A stretch of 64,000 nt of DNA from Rhizobium leguminosarum (lineage in GTDB: Bacteria > Pseudomonadota > Alphaproteobacteria > Rhizobiales > Rhizobiaceae), in assembly GCF_001652265.1 (NCBI RefSeq), contig NZ_LWBS01000109.1, positions 124,001 to 188,000 of the forward strand. Direction: 5' to 3'. Shown here piece after piece: positions 34,682 through 43,422 of this stretch. How positions within the stretch are numbered: the first letter of the stretch is position 1; each line of letters begins with the position of its first letter. The notes under the pieces were generated by a model. The model was not told where the DNA came from and made no database searches. It saw nothing but the letters and a program-made list of their open reading frames with translations. The position numbers and the translations under genes were made by a program.

Positions 34682-35509
34682 CTATAAACCTTTCGCATAG
34701 TCGGCGGGCGTCACGCCCGTCGTCTGCTTGAACAGCCGGGAGAGATGGCTCTGGTCCGCGAAGCCCACCATCTCGGCCACCTCGGCCGGTGGCGTGCCCG
34801 ACCGAAGCAACTGCCGCGCCCGGCTCAGTCGCAATTGCCTCTGATAGGCATGCGGCGGCAGCCCGACAAACGAGCGGAAGGACCGCACGAGGTATATTGG
34901 GTTCAGCCCGACCAACCGGGCAAGGTCGGCAAGGGCAATGCGCCTGTCGTATTTGGCGTCGAGAAATTCACGAACGGTCGTGACGTGCCGCGGTTCTCTC
35001 CCTGCTTCGATCCTTGTGTGCCGCTCCCCGGAATAAGCGGCCAGCGCCGCAAGACCAGCTGTCAGCAGCGTCTCGGCTTCAAACGCGTCATCGTCAGTTT
35101 CGAGGTATCGATGAGCACTGCCAAGGCTCTGAAAAAGCTTGATATCTCTAAGGCATAACAATCGCTCGAACAGCGGAAGGTGTGTCGCCCCAGGATCGAG
35201 CGCTGCATATTGTAAAAACGCAGGCGATACGAACAGGCAGCGGTAGTTCAACGCCTGTTCGTTGGCCGGCAAGCACATGTGAACGACGCCGGGTGCAAGG
35301 ACGTTTATGTTGCCTGGTTTCAGGGCGACCTGAGGCTGACCATATTGGAACGCCATCGTTCCGCGTTCGTGGAGATGGATGGCGTAGGTATCGTGGAAGT
35401 GTTTCGGAAAGCGATGCTGCGTTCCCGACGCGCGCAGCAATTCCACTTCGGCTACGGCGTCGTTACGCCAGATTCGAATGCACCCCGCACCATGCTTCAT
35501 TTGCACCAT
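34682..35509 (-). CDS. AraC-family transcriptional regulator
   Basis: The 275-residue protein joins an N-terminal cupin-like AraC ligand domain (HFHDTYAIHLHERGTM; NINVLAPGVVHMC) to a C-terminal double HTH (ALADLARLVGLNPIYLVRSF and PAEVAEMVGFADQSHLSRLF). This architecture is common for regulators of adjacent LysE exporters. It is encoded upstream of the lysE-type gene on the same strand and is the likely activator of it. The effector is probably an amino acid, but this is inference. Confidence 0.88.
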   Translation of the reverse strand: MVQMKHGAGCIRIWRNDAVAEVELLRASGTQHRFPKHFHDTYAIHLHERGTMAFQYGQPQVALKPGNINVLAPGVVHMCLPANEQALNYRCLFVSPAFLQYAALDPGATHLPLFERLLCLRDIKLFQSLGSAHRYLETDDDAFEAETLLTAGLAALAAYSGERHTRIEAGREPRHVTTVREFLDAKYDRRIALADLARLVGLNPIYLVRSFRSFVGLPPHAYQRQLRLSRARQLLRSGTPPAEVAEMVGFADQSHLSRLFKQTTGVTPADYAKGL

Positions 35510-35704
35510 TCGATAGTCTTTCTACAGACCGTCTCCGCCTTCAAGCGATTTCCATAACAATCTTGCCATCGACCGTTTGCTGGAAAAGGTCGCGCGGTGA
35601 GGCATGCGGCGCCACTGGCCGCATAAATCAAAAATTTCCGTGAGCCGTCACATCGGGAGATCCCGGCCCGTCATGATATCGGCAACAACAGAAGGAAGCC
35701 AATC

Positions 35705-36181
35705 ATGACGACGAGAATTGATCTCTTCGCAGCTGCCCCTTCGCTGATGAAGTCTTGGCAGCGGACATCGATCGAACTCGACGTCGCTGCCAATTTCGAC
35801 CCGATCCTTTCCGAACTGGTCAAAATCCGCGCCTCGCAGATCAATGGCTGTGCCAACTGCATCAATCTCCATGCGTCAGAAGCGCGCGAGAATGGCGAAA
35901 CCGAGCAACGCATCTACCTGCTGCCGGCCTGGCGGGAGGCGCCTTGCTATACCGACCGCGAACGCGCCGCGCTCGGCTGGACCGAGGCCCTGACACGCCT
36001 TTCCGAAGGACGGGAGCACGCGAGCGCTTATGAGGCTTTGAAGGCTGAGTTCACGGAAGAAGAGCAGGTCAAGCTCACCGTGATGATCAACATCATCAAC
36101 GGCTGGAACCGTATCGCTGTCGGCTTCGGTCTCTATGTCGACGCGGCCGCCATCAAGGCCACCAGGGCTTCGGCCGCCTGA
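35705..36181 (+). CDS. Carboxymuconolactone decarboxylase / AhpD-like protein
   Basis: The 158-residue protein is an AhpD-like CMD-fold alkylhydroperoxidase. The CxxC pair with the nearby His (NGCANCINLHASEAR) is the redox centre, followed by the conserved Trp-Arg-Glu region LLPAWREAP and the helix ERAALGWTEALTRL. Such proteins reduce peroxides or act as thiol stress proteins; true carboxymuconolactone decarboxylases lack this CxxC. It stands alone on the plus strand. Confidence 0.88.
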   Translation: MTTRIDLFAAAPSLMKSWQRTSIELDVAANFDPILSELVKIRASQINGCANCINLHASEARENGETEQRIYLLPAWREAPCYTDRERAALGWTEALTRLSEGREHASAYEALKAEFTEEEQVKLTVMINIINGWNRIAVGFGLYVDAAAIKATRASAA

Positions 36182-36198
36182 CGTCGCGACCGTCCACG

Positions 36199-36228
36199 CA
36201 AAAAGCCGCCATGTTTCCATGGCGGCTT
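36199..36228. terminator. Bidirectional intrinsic terminator
   Basis: GCCGCCATG (36205-36213) pairs with 36218-36226 around a 4-nt loop. AAAAA precedes the stem, giving a U-run on the minus strand (for the permease gene), while TT follows on the plus strand (for the AhpD-like gene). Confidence 0.8.
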
Positions 36229-36255
36229 GGCGGCCTATCTGCTTGGGAGGCGATT

Positions 36256-38040
36256 TTAGGCCGGAAGCTGGAAGATCACGTTGGCGATCAGAACGATCGC
36301 CAGGCCGCCGGCGAGTGCGAGATAGGGCAGGATGCCGGCTTTCTTGATGCCGAGATCCTGGCCGACGAGTCCGAGATCCTCCATCGCGCCTGCGGGGAAT
36401 TTGCCGCCGTCGCGCACATAGTGGCGATAGGCGAAGACCGGCAGGATCAGGGCGGCGAAGATGAAGCCGACCCAGAGCGCATTGGAATAACCCCAGACCT
36501 TGGCACCCGCACCGAGGAACAGCGCGTTGACGAAGGCCAGTACGGTGTTGAGGCCTATCAGCCAGGTCGGCGCCTTCCAGGGGCGTTCGATATGACCGGA
36601 ATCCATCCGGTGGATCCAGCCGGAATTGAGGTTCAGGAAGTTGAAGATGATGTAGCCGACATTCGAGACGGCGAGCACGAAGAAGTAGCCGCCGGCATCC
36701 GAGGCGATCGCCAGCAGGAAGAGATTGAAGGCGAAATCGGTCCACATCGCCCGGGTCGGCGCGCCGTGCTCGTTGACGTGGTCGAGATATTTCGGCAGCC
36801 AGCCATCTTTCGAGCCCTGGTAGAGCGTGCGCGAGGAACCGGCCATCGCCGTCATGATGGCGAGGAAGAGTGCCATGATCATCAGTACGACGAGCAATTG
36901 GGTGACGACGCGGCCGGCGCCGATCAGGCCGCCGAGCGCTTCGGCGACACCGGTGCCATCGACGATGCCGGGCGCGAGCATGCCTGCATGGCCGAGAACG
37001 CCCTGGAAGGCGAAGGGCACGAGGAAGAAGAACAGGCAGCAGGCAAGGCCGGAATAGAAGATCGCCTTGAAGGTGTCGGTCTTCGGGTTCTTGAGTTCGC
37101 GGGTGTAGCAGACCGCCGTCTCGAAGCCGTAGGTCGACCAGGCGGCGATATAGAGGCCACCGAGGAAGAGTGTCCAGCCGCCGTTGCTCCAGGTGCCGTC
37201 GGCAGCGGCATTGGCGGCCGTCGGCGGCACGAGACCGGTGACGTTGGTGGCAAGGATCTGGCCGCTGACGATCGGATAGAGGCCGATGATGAGCAGCGGC
37301 ACCAGCACGATGATGGCCAGCCACTTTTGCACGCTTGCCGTTTCGGAAATGCCGCGATGCTGGATCGCGAAGATGATCAGCATCAGGATGCCGCCGATAA
37401 AGAAGGTGGCATTGATATTGGCGGTGGCAAGAAAGGGAATGTTGAAGCTCAAGAGCGACCAGCTGCGGATCGCCGGCGTCAGGGCGGCGATACCGTCGGT
37501 GCCGAGCAATGCCTTGACGGCGTCATCCGGCGTCGTGCCGGCATGGGCTGCGATATATTCGGCGACGCGGGGGCTGTCGGCCGTGATGGAAGCGGCATGC
37601 GCTGAGATCCAGTCGAGGACCATTTGCGAATCCGCTGCAGGAATCGGGTAGAATGCGTTGAGGATGTAACCGGCGGCGATGGCGCAGCCGAGCGACAGCA
37701 CCGGCGACCAGGCAAACCAGTTGCACCAGACGGACAACGGCGCGATGAATTTCGAATAGCGCAGCCAGGCGGTGGCGCCATAGACCGAGGCACCGCCGGA
37801 TTTGTTGGCGAACATGCCGGCGATCTCGGCATAGGTGAAGGATTGCAGGAAACCCATCACCATCGAGATGATCCAGACGACGAAGGCGAGCTTGCCCGTC
37901 GTGCCCGCAATCCCGCCGATGGAGAAAAGAACAAGCGGCGGCACGCCCGCAGCCACCCAGAATGCGCCCTTCCAATCGAGCGCGCGTACAAGCTTACCTT
38001 CGGTGCCGGATGCAATCCCGGCCTCCACAATGTCTGTCAT
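36256..38040 (-). CDS. APC-superfamily amino acid/amine permease
   Basis: The 594-residue protein has about 12-14 membrane helices with the APC first-helix glycines (LVLFSIGGIAGTTG) and a long loop between helices 4 and 5. APC permeases import amino acids, polyamines or other amines by ion symport or antiport. It is divergent from tdm across a 250-bp region, which makes it a candidate carrier for trimethylamine, TMAO, methylamine or a related amine, in place of the TmoXVW ABC system of marine bacteria. The substrate is inferred from position only. Confidence 0.85.
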   Translation of the reverse strand: MTDIVEAGIASGTEGKLVRALDWKGAFWVAAGVPPLVLFSIGGIAGTTGKLAFVVWIISMVMGFLQSFTYAEIAGMFANKSGGASVYGATAWLRYSKFIAPLSVWCNWFAWSPVLSLGCAIAAGYILNAFYPIPAADSQMVLDWISAHAASITADSPRVAEYIAAHAGTTPDDAVKALLGTDGIAALTPAIRSWSLLSFNIPFLATANINATFFIGGILMLIIFAIQHRGISETASVQKWLAIIVLVPLLIIGLYPIVSGQILATNVTGLVPPTAANAAADGTWSNGGWTLFLGGLYIAAWSTYGFETAVCYTRELKNPKTDTFKAIFYSGLACCLFFFLVPFAFQGVLGHAGMLAPGIVDGTGVAEALGGLIGAGRVVTQLLVVLMIMALFLAIMTAMAGSSRTLYQGSKDGWLPKYLDHVNEHGAPTRAMWTDFAFNLFLLAIASDAGGYFFVLAVSNVGYIIFNFLNLNSGWIHRMDSGHIERPWKAPTWLIGLNTVLAFVNALFLGAGAKVWGYSNALWVGFIFAALILPVFAYRHYVRDGGKFPAGAMEDLGLVGQDLGIKKAGILPYLALAGGLAIVLIANVIFQLPA

Positions 38041-38189
38041 CAGTGAAATTCCCCATTCTATTTGTTCCGGACGTATCTTTGTACGTCTCCCTGAACGTGT
38101 CTCCCTGACAGTCTCAAGCCCGCCCGGATAATTTTGGCGATCCGTGTTCCCGACGGATTCCCGAGTCTGAACTCTTTATGCATAGTGAA

Positions 38190-38209
38190 GATATTTTCTT
38201 TTTAGTCAA
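38190..38209. promoter_or_regulatory. Putative methylamine-cluster operator in the permease/tdm divergent region
   Basis: The 20-bp block GATATTTTCTTTTTAGTCAA matches 17 of 20 positions of the block at 55823-55842 upstream of mgsA. A related AGTGAAAATTTCTC string (56576-56589) precedes the XRE-cupin gene. Recurrence before genes of one pathway suggests a common regulator site, most simply for the XRE-cupin protein. Confidence 0.4.
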
Positions 38210-38288
38210 CATCACTTTACTTTCCACAGCCATTTTGTAAACCTGTGTCCGCATGCCTGAGGGCATGCCCGATCCCCATGAGGGCAGA

Positions 38289-40658
38289 ATGCGAGAACTT
38301 CATCCTGCTATGACAGGCCTGCGGCCGGCCGCTCCGAGCCTCGTGCATTATCCCGGCATTCCCACCCTGCCGGAGGGAACGGAGCGCTACAGGGCAAAGG
38401 GCGGCGGATCGGTCGTTATGCGCGTCGAGCCGGGCGACCGGGTCAGTGTCATCGACAGCGAGGGCGGGCAGGTCTGCGAGATCTCCTTCCTCGACGAGAA
38501 AGGCCGCTTCCTGGCGGCCGGTCTCGGAACGGCATTCAGCAATTCAGCCGAGGGTTTGAAGGCCATTCTTCAAGCGGAGGATGAGAGTGCTGCCCGCACG
38601 CGTGCAGCGCTTCAGCGTCGCGGCGCCGATCTGGCAGTGGCCGGCGCGCTCTGCATCTTCGGGGCGGGATCGACCCCGGGCAGCCGGGCGGATTTCACGA
38701 TTTCCATGAAGGGCCTGCTGATCGTCGCAGCACCCGCCAGCGCCATGTCGCCGGAGGCGCAGGATACGGCGACGCCGATCGAGATCAGGATCAAACGCAG
38801 CCTGCTGATCCGCGATTACGCTTCCGCCTTGCCGGAACCGGCCGCCGATCCGGTCGAGGATATCCGCATCCGGGCGGCGACCGCTGCAGCCTATTTCGTG
38901 CGTGCCGGCGAATTCATCCAGATCATCGACGTCTATGGACGCCAGTGCACCGATTTCCAGGCTTTTGCCGCCCGCAAGGTCGACAAGGGTCTCGACCTCG
39001 CGCTTGATTCCACCGTCACCCGCACGCTGCTCGGTCGCAGCTATCCGATGCCGGGTCTCCCCTCCAAGGCCTTCGACCGCGACTTCGAGCCGCTGGTCGA
39101 AATCGTCCAGGATACGGTCGGCCGTCACGACGCTTTCGCGACCGCCTGCAATTCGCGCTATTACGACGACATGGGTTATCCCGGCCACGTCAACTGCACG
39201 GATAATTTCAACGCTGCGCTGGCGCCCTACGGCATTGCCGGCCGCAAGGGCTGGGAAGCGCTGAACTATTTCTACAACACCAATATCGACCACAACAACC
39301 AGCTCTATCTCGACGAGCCCTGGTCGCGTCCGGGCGATTACGTGCTGATGCGGGCGCTGACCGATCTCGTCTGCGTCTCTTCGTCCTGCCCTGACGATAT
39401 CGACGCGGCGAACGGCTGGGATCCGACGGATATCCACGTCCGCACCTTTTCCGGAAAAGAGAAATTCTCACGAGCGGTGGCCTATCGCATGACCCCAGAT
39501 GCCGACGCCGAACTGACGCGCGAAACCGCCTTCCATCCCCGCCTCTCCGCGTTGACGCGGGACTACACCGAATATCGCGGCTACTGGCTGCCGAACCGAT
39601 TTTCCAGCGAAGGGCCGGTCGAGGAATACTGGGCCTGCCGCGAGCGCGCCGCCGTCATCGATCTATCACCCTTGCGGAAATTCGAGGTGACGGGGCCGGA
39701 TGCCGAGGAACTGCTGCAATATTGCCTGACGCGCGACGTGCGCAAGCTGTCGACCGGCCAGGTTGTCTATTCCGCCATGTGCTACGAAAATGGCGGCATG
39801 ATCGATGACGGTACGCTGTTCCGACTCGGCGACAAGAACTTCCGCTGGATCGGCGGCGATGATTTCAGCGGCATCTGGCTGCGCCAGCAGGCCGAGAAGA
39901 AAGGCTTCAAGGCCTGGGTCCGCTCCTCGACCGATCAGATGCACAATATCGCCCTGCAGGGGCCGAAGAGCCGCGATATCCTGAAGGAGATCATCTGGAC
40001 GCCGCCGCGCCAGCCGACGATCGGCGAGCTCGAATGGTTCCGCTTCACCGTCGGCCGCATCGGCGGCTTCGAGGGTGCCCCAATCGTCGTCTCGCGCACG
40101 GGTTACACCGGCGAGCTCGGCTACGAGATCTTCTGTCATCCGAAGGATGCGCTGACGGTGTTCGACGCCGTCTGGGAGGCAGGCCAGCCGCACGGATTGA
40201 AGCCGATGGGACTGGAGGCGCTCGACATGGTCCGCATCGAGGCGGGTCTGATCTTCGCCCATCACGAATTCACCGACCAGACGGACCCGTTCGAGGCCGG
40301 GATCGGCTTCACGGTGCCGCTGAAATCCAAGCAGGACGATTTCATCGGCCGCGAGGCGCTGATCCGGCGCAAGGAGCATCCGCGCCATCTGCTCGTCGGG
40401 CTCGACATCAAGGCCAACGAGGCCGTCGGCCATGGCGATTGCATCCATATCGGCCGGGCCCAGGTAGGCGTTATCACCAGCGCCACGCGTTCGCCGATCC
40501 TCGGCAAGACGATCGCGCTCGCCCGCATCGACGTGATGCATGCAAGCCCCGGCACCGAGGTCGAGATCGGCAAGCTCGACGGTCACCAGAAGCGCCTGCC
40601 GGCGACGATCGTGCCGCTTTCGCACTACGACCCGCAGAAGACGCGGCCGCGCTCATAA
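38289..40658 (+). CDS. tdm: Trimethylamine N-oxide demethylase/aldolase Tdm (DUF1989 + GcvT domains)
   Basis: The 789-residue protein has duplicated DUF1989-type sequence in its N-terminal half and a GcvT/tetrahydrofolate-binding half from about residue 410. The zinc-binding region shows CNSRYYDDMGYPGHVNC and the VCVSSSC cysteines; the GcvT half has RTGYTGELGYEIF. This architecture is that of Tdm, which splits TMAO into dimethylamine and formaldehyde. I chose the ATG at 38289 because GAGGGC lies 8 nt upstream; ATGs at 38253 and 38265 are in frame but poorly placed. Tmm, which makes TMAO, is encoded 4.4 kb downstream on the other strand. Confidence 0.85.
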   Translation: MRELHPAMTGLRPAAPSLVHYPGIPTLPEGTERYRAKGGGSVVMRVEPGDRVSVIDSEGGQVCEISFLDEKGRFLAAGLGTAFSNSAEGLKAILQAEDESAARTRAALQRRGADLAVAGALCIFGAGSTPGSRADFTISMKGLLIVAAPASAMSPEAQDTATPIEIRIKRSLLIRDYASALPEPAADPVEDIRIRAATAAAYFVRAGEFIQIIDVYGRQCTDFQAFAARKVDKGLDLALDSTVTRTLLGRSYPMPGLPSKAFDRDFEPLVEIVQDTVGRHDAFATACNSRYYDDMGYPGHVNCTDNFNAALAPYGIAGRKGWEALNYFYNTNIDHNNQLYLDEPWSRPGDYVLMRALTDLVCVSSSCPDDIDAANGWDPTDIHVRTFSGKEKFSRAVAYRMTPDADAELTRETAFHPRLSALTRDYTEYRGYWLPNRFSSEGPVEEYWACRERAAVIDLSPLRKFEVTGPDAEELLQYCLTRDVRKLSTGQVVYSAMCYENGGMIDDGTLFRLGDKNFRWIGGDDFSGIWLRQQAEKKGFKAWVRSSTDQMHNIALQGPKSRDILKEIIWTPPRQPTIGELEWFRFTVGRIGGFEGAPIVVSRTGYTGELGYEIFCHPKDALTVFDAVWEAGQPHGLKPMGLEALDMVRIEAGLIFAHHEFTDQTDPFEAGIGFTVPLKSKQDDFIGREALIRRKEHPRHLLVGLDIKANEAVGHGDCIHIGRAQVGVITSATRSPILGKTIALARIDVMHASPGTEVEIGKLDGHQKRLPATIVPLSHYDPQKTRPRS

Positions 40659-40757
40659 CAGCTGCGTGTGGGGTCGAGGACGGTGATCGGCGTCTCGGCA
40701 TGCAAGGCGACCGAGATGCAACCTAATGGTGAGTGGACGGCCCTGAAAAACTAAAAG

Positions 40758-40786
40758 TTGACAAATTCGGGTTGAGTGATTATATC
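40758..40786 (+). promoter_or_regulatory. Cold-shock gene promoter
   Basis: TTGACA (40758-40763) and TATATC (40781-40786) are spaced by exactly 17 bp. The predicted start near 40793 leaves a 5' leader of about 135 nt before the csp ATG, a length typical of temperature-responsive cold-shock mRNA leaders. The leader contains a CCGCACGTGCGG palindrome just before the ribosome site. Confidence 0.7.
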
Positions 40787-40928
40787 TCGGTAGTCGATAT
40801 TGCTTGTTTGACTTTTGTTATCGCACGCTGGCAACGTGCCCTGGACGAACTTCCCTCTTCAAAATCGAGATCATCATCCGTCGTGCTTCCGCACGTGCGG
40901 TCGTTCAATTGCTATGAAAGGGTTTGTT

Positions 40929-41138
40929 ATGACCACTGGCACAGTTAAATGGTTCAATTCCACCAAGGGCTTCGGCTTCATTCAGCCTGATGACGGCGGC
41001 GCTGACGCCTTCGTCCACATCTCCGCCGTCGAACGCGCTGGCATGCGCGAAATCGTCGAAGGCCAGAAGATCGGCTACGAGCTTGAGCGCGATAACAAGT
41101 CGGGCAAAATGTCCGCTTGCAATCTCCAAGCTGCCTAA
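40929..41138 (+). CDS. Cold-shock domain protein (CspA family)
   Basis: This 69-residue single cold-shock domain has both RNA-binding motifs, KGFGFIQ (RNP1) and AFVHIS (RNP2), and the N-terminal TGTVKWFNSTKG. It binds single-stranded RNA and melts structures. The start at 40929 follows GAAAGG. A monocistronic unit is expected from the strong promoter at 40758 and the terminator at 41200-41228. Confidence 0.95.
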   Translation: MTTGTVKWFNSTKGFGFIQPDDGGADAFVHISAVERAGMREIVEGQKIGYELERDNKSGKMSACNLQAA

Positions 41139-41199
41139 ACTGAAATCTGCTTTCCTTTGACCGCGGATGTACCGGCACTGTCGAAAGTATGATACTATC

Positions 41200-41228
41200 A
41201 AGGTCAGGCACGTTGCCTGGCCTTTTTT
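41200..41228 (+). terminator. Intrinsic terminator of the csp gene
   Basis: GGTCAGGCA pairs with TGCCTGGCC (one G-U pair) around a 3-nt loop and is followed by six T. It is 62 bp after the csp stop. Confidence 0.9.
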
Positions 41229-41246
41229 GCTGAGTCGGCCAGCGGG

Positions 41247-41347
41247 CTGCTGCATAATTTCTTAAACGCGGAATCGATTTAAGGAATTATGCAGTAATTC
41301 AAAGCGTTACAGCGTCCTTTGCGCGTCTGAAAGACGCGCGGCGCTGT
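41247..41347. repeat. Intergenic repeat, family 2 copy 1
   Basis: The element starts CTGCTGCATAAT, has a palindromic AATTATGCAG partner, then a hairpin ACAGCGTCCTTTGCGCGTC paired with GACGCGCGGCGCTGT. The same two-part unit recurs at 41594-41698, and its second half at 43363-43420. Confidence 0.8.
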
Positions 41348-41366
41348 GATAAAATCCAGGATTGAT

Positions 41367-41591
41367 ATGACAGAGTCACACAGCAAATCACGCAAGCAGG
41401 CGGAGATTGCCTTCGGAAACGTGCAATCGCAGTTCCTGGCGCGAAGCCGCGCGGTCGAAGAGATCGATTCGACCGTACGTGCCCGCGAGGAAAAAACCTT
41501 GCGGTTACGCGAGGCCCGTGAGGCCAAGGAATTGCAGGATCGCTTGACAGGGGTTACTGCTCCTGCCGCGAAGCGAAAAAAGAAAATCTGA
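41367..41591 (+). CDS. Small charged hypothetical protein
   Basis: This 74-residue protein, from the ATG at 41367, is rich in Arg, Lys and Glu and predicted to be helical (ARSRAVEEIDSTVRAREEKTLRLREAREAKELQD in pieces), ending in a basic AKRKKKI tail. I recognise it as a rhizobial conserved hypothetical found beside csp and DUF6481 genes. Nucleic-acid binding is possible from charge but unproven. It is flanked on both sides by family 2 repeats. Confidence 0.65.
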   Translation: MTESHSKSRKQAEIAFGNVQSQFLARSRAVEEIDSTVRAREEKTLRLREAREAKELQDRLTGVTAPAAKRKKKI

Positions 41592-41593
41592 CC

Positions 41594-41698
41594 CTGCTGC
41601 ATAATTCCTTAAATCGGATTCGATTTCAGGCTAAAACCATGCAGCAGTTCAAAGTATTACAGCGCCCTTTGCGCGTCTGGTGACGTGCGGCGCCGTAG
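41594..41698. repeat. Intergenic repeat, family 2 copy 2
   Basis: It begins CTGCTGCATAATTCCTTAAA and ends with the TTTGCGCGTC hairpin half, about 80% identical to 41247-41347. The small gene at 41367 lies between the two copies. Confidence 0.8.
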
Positions 41699-41739
41699 AA
41701 CAGGATGATTTTACGCCGGATCGGCCTAAACTCTGGATC

Positions 41740-41811
41740 TTGTTCTAAATTAAAGAGTTAGAGCATGATGTCGTCCGAAAACCGCGCACGCTTTTCGGCA
41801 TCGTGCTCTAG
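41740..41811. repeat. Palindromic intergenic repeat, family 1 copy 2
   Basis: Same leader TGTTCTAAATTAAAGAGTTA and palindrome as 33838-33909, with few differences; the outer palindrome runs 41759-41810. Confidence 0.85.
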
Positions 41812-41840
41812 GGTCGAAGTCAAACAGTCAGGAAACAGAT

Positions 41841-42221
41841 TTGAAAAACGCCAGAAACAACGAGCTTTCCGATCGCCGCAGCGCCGCTGCCGAAGCCAAG
41901 GCGGCTCTTCTCAATGCGTATCGTAGCGCCAAGGATTCAGCCGAACCCACAAGGCTGGCAAAGCAGGCGGAGCGTCAAGCCATTGCCGCGGCCAGGGAAG
42001 AACGTCGCGCTCAGCGAGAACGTGTCAAGCTCGAGGAGCTGGGGCGGGCTCAGGCCGTCGAGGCCGAACGTCAGGCTGCAGCCGAGGCCGCAGCACGCGC
42101 CGATGCCGACGCGCGCGAAGCGGCTGACAAAGACCGGATCGCTCGTGTGATTGCCGATGAAGCCGCCCGAAAGGCCGAACGCGACCTGCGTTACGCCAAT
42201 CGCAAAGCCAGAAAGTCCTGA
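41841..42221 (+). CDS. DUF6481 family charged helical protein
   Basis: The 126-residue protein is Ala-, Arg- and Glu-rich and should form one long helix or coiled coil (RQAIAAAREERRAQRERVKL, then EAERQAAAEAAARADADARE). It corresponds to DUF6481, a family of unknown function common in Rhizobiales near cold-shock genes. The start is a TTG at 41841 with AGGAAA 7 nt upstream. A perfect terminator hairpin follows its stop. The composition suggests RNA or envelope association, but nothing is diagnostic. Confidence 0.8.
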   Translation: MKNARNNELSDRRSAAAEAKAALLNAYRSAKDSAEPTRLAKQAERQAIAAAREERRAQRERVKLEELGRAQAVEAERQAAAEAAARADADAREAADKDRIARVIADEAARKAERDLRYANRKARKS

Positions 42222-42227
42222 TCGTCA

Positions 42228-42256
42228 GCGCTGCCTGTTGTCGCAACAGGCAGCGC
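42228..42256. terminator. Bidirectional hairpin between DUF6481 and minE genes
   Basis: Perfect 13-bp arms (42228-42240 and 42244-42256) around a 3-nt loop lie between the ends of two convergent genes. No strong U-run is present on either side. Confidence 0.7.
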
Positions 42257-42264
42257 GTTGTCGT

Positions 42265-42525
42265 TCACGCGGCCTGCACGGCTGCATTCAGCGGGATTTC
42301 GACGTCGATCTCGAGCGTCGAGACGTACTCGTTGCGATCAATCGTCACCTGCACCTTGTCGTGGTCGAGCTGCACGTGCTTTGCGATCACCGCAAGGATT
42401 TCCTCGCGCAGCAGGGAGACCAGATCCGACCCCGCCGAGGAACGTTCGTGGGCGAGAAGGACCTGCAGCCGTTCGCGGGCGGCCGGTGCGGTTCTCTGCT
42501 TGTTGAAAAGACGGAAAATATTCAT
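42265..42525 (-). CDS. minE: Cell division topological specificity factor MinE
   Basis: The 86-residue protein has the amphipathic N-terminal MNIFRLF membrane/MinD-contact segment, the [15 protein letters not shown] anti-MinCD region and the topological domain with [13 protein letters not shown]. MinE stimulates MinD ATPase and drives pole-to-pole oscillation. Its ATG overlaps the minD stop by 4 nt. Confidence 0.95.
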   Translation of the reverse strand: MNIFRLFNKQRTAPAARERLQVLLAHERSSAGSDLVSLLREEILAVIAKHVQLDHDKVQVTIDRNEYVSTLEIDVEIPLNAAVQAA

Positions 42526-43340
42526 GCCGCCCTCCGTCCGAAGATCTTGCCGAAAATATTCCTCTTTTCCTCTGGGATCGCGATCGGCACCGTCTCACCG
42601 GCGAGTCGGCGAGCGGCATCGAAATAGGCCATGGCAGCCGCGCTGCGGCTGTCTGCCAGCGTGACCGGCGCCCCGATGTTGGATGCACGCAGAACATCCA
42701 TGCTTTCGGGTATGATACCGAGAAGCGGGATGGACAGGATCTCCAGGACGTCGTCGACCTTGAGCATGTCGCCGCGTTCGGCGCGGTTGGCGTCGTAACG
42801 GGTGAGCAGCAGGTGCTTTTCCATCCGTTCGCCGCGTTCGGCCTTGGCGGTCTTGGCATCCAGCAGGCCGATGATGCGATCCGAATCGCGCACCGACGAG
42901 ACCTCGGGATTGGTGACGACCACGGCAACATCGGCATGGCGCATGGCGAGCGTTGCGCCGCGCTCGATCCCGGCGGGGCTGTCGCAGATGATCCAGTCGA
43001 AATAACGCTTCAGGTCGTTGATGACGCGCTCGACGCCCTCGGACGTCAGATTGTCCTTGTCGCGCGTTTGCGAGGCCGGCAGCAGGAACAGCGTCTCCAG
43101 CCGCTTGTCGCGGATCAGCGCCTGGGTAAGCTTGGCGTCGCCCTGGATGACATTGATCAGGTCGTAGACGACCCTGCGCTCGGCGCCCATGACGAGGTCG
43201 AGATTGCGCAGGCCGACGTCGAAATCGACGACGACGACTTTTTCATTGCGTTGCGCCAGCGCCGCTCCCAATGCGGCGGTCGAAGTCGTTTTGCCAACTC
43301 CGCCCTTGCCTGACGTGACGACGATCACTTTCCCCATCAT
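42522..43340 (-). CDS. minD: Septum site-determining ATPase MinD
   Basis: The 272-residue ATPase has the deviant Walker A motif [10 protein letters not shown], switch I around [14 protein letters not shown] and switch [12 protein letters not shown]. The C-terminal amphipathic helix ([14 protein letters not shown]) binds membrane. MinD recruits MinC and MinE to the membrane. The start at 43340 (ATGATG) has AGGAGA just upstream; the second ATG is equally possible. A family 2 repeat separates it from minC. Confidence 0.95.
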   Translation of the reverse strand: MMGKVIVVTSGKGGVGKTTSTAALGAALAQRNEKVVVVDFDVGLRNLDLVMGAERRVVYDLINVIQGDAKLTQALIRDKRLETLFLLPASQTRDKDNLTSEGVERVINDLKRYFDWIICDSPAGIERGATLAMRHADVAVVVTNPEVSSVRDSDRIIGLLDAKTAKAERGERMEKHLLLTRYDANRAERGDMLKVDDVLEILSIPLLGIIPESMDVLRASNIGAPVTLADSRSAAAMAYFDAARRLAGETVPIAIPEEKRNIFGKIFGRRAA

Positions 43341-43362
43341 TGTCTCTCCTTTGCCGTGGCCC

Positions 43363-43420
43363 CAGTAATTCAAGGTGTTAAAGCGTCCTTTGCGGCTCTC
43401 GATGAGACGCGCGGCGCTGT
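43363..43420. repeat. Intergenic repeat, family 2 half-copy between minC and minD
   Basis: CAGTAATTCAAGGTGTTAAAG followed by the CGTCCTTTGCG and GACGCGCGGCGCTGT hairpin matches the second half of 41247-41347. It lies within the min operon, 3 bp downstream of the minC stop. Confidence 0.75.
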
Positions 43421-43422
43421 CG

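Noticed and set aside
36211..37605. 464-codon plus-strand acidic frame
   Set aside because: Antisense to the APC permease; Asp/Glu-rich composition is a byproduct of hydrophobic codons on the other strand.
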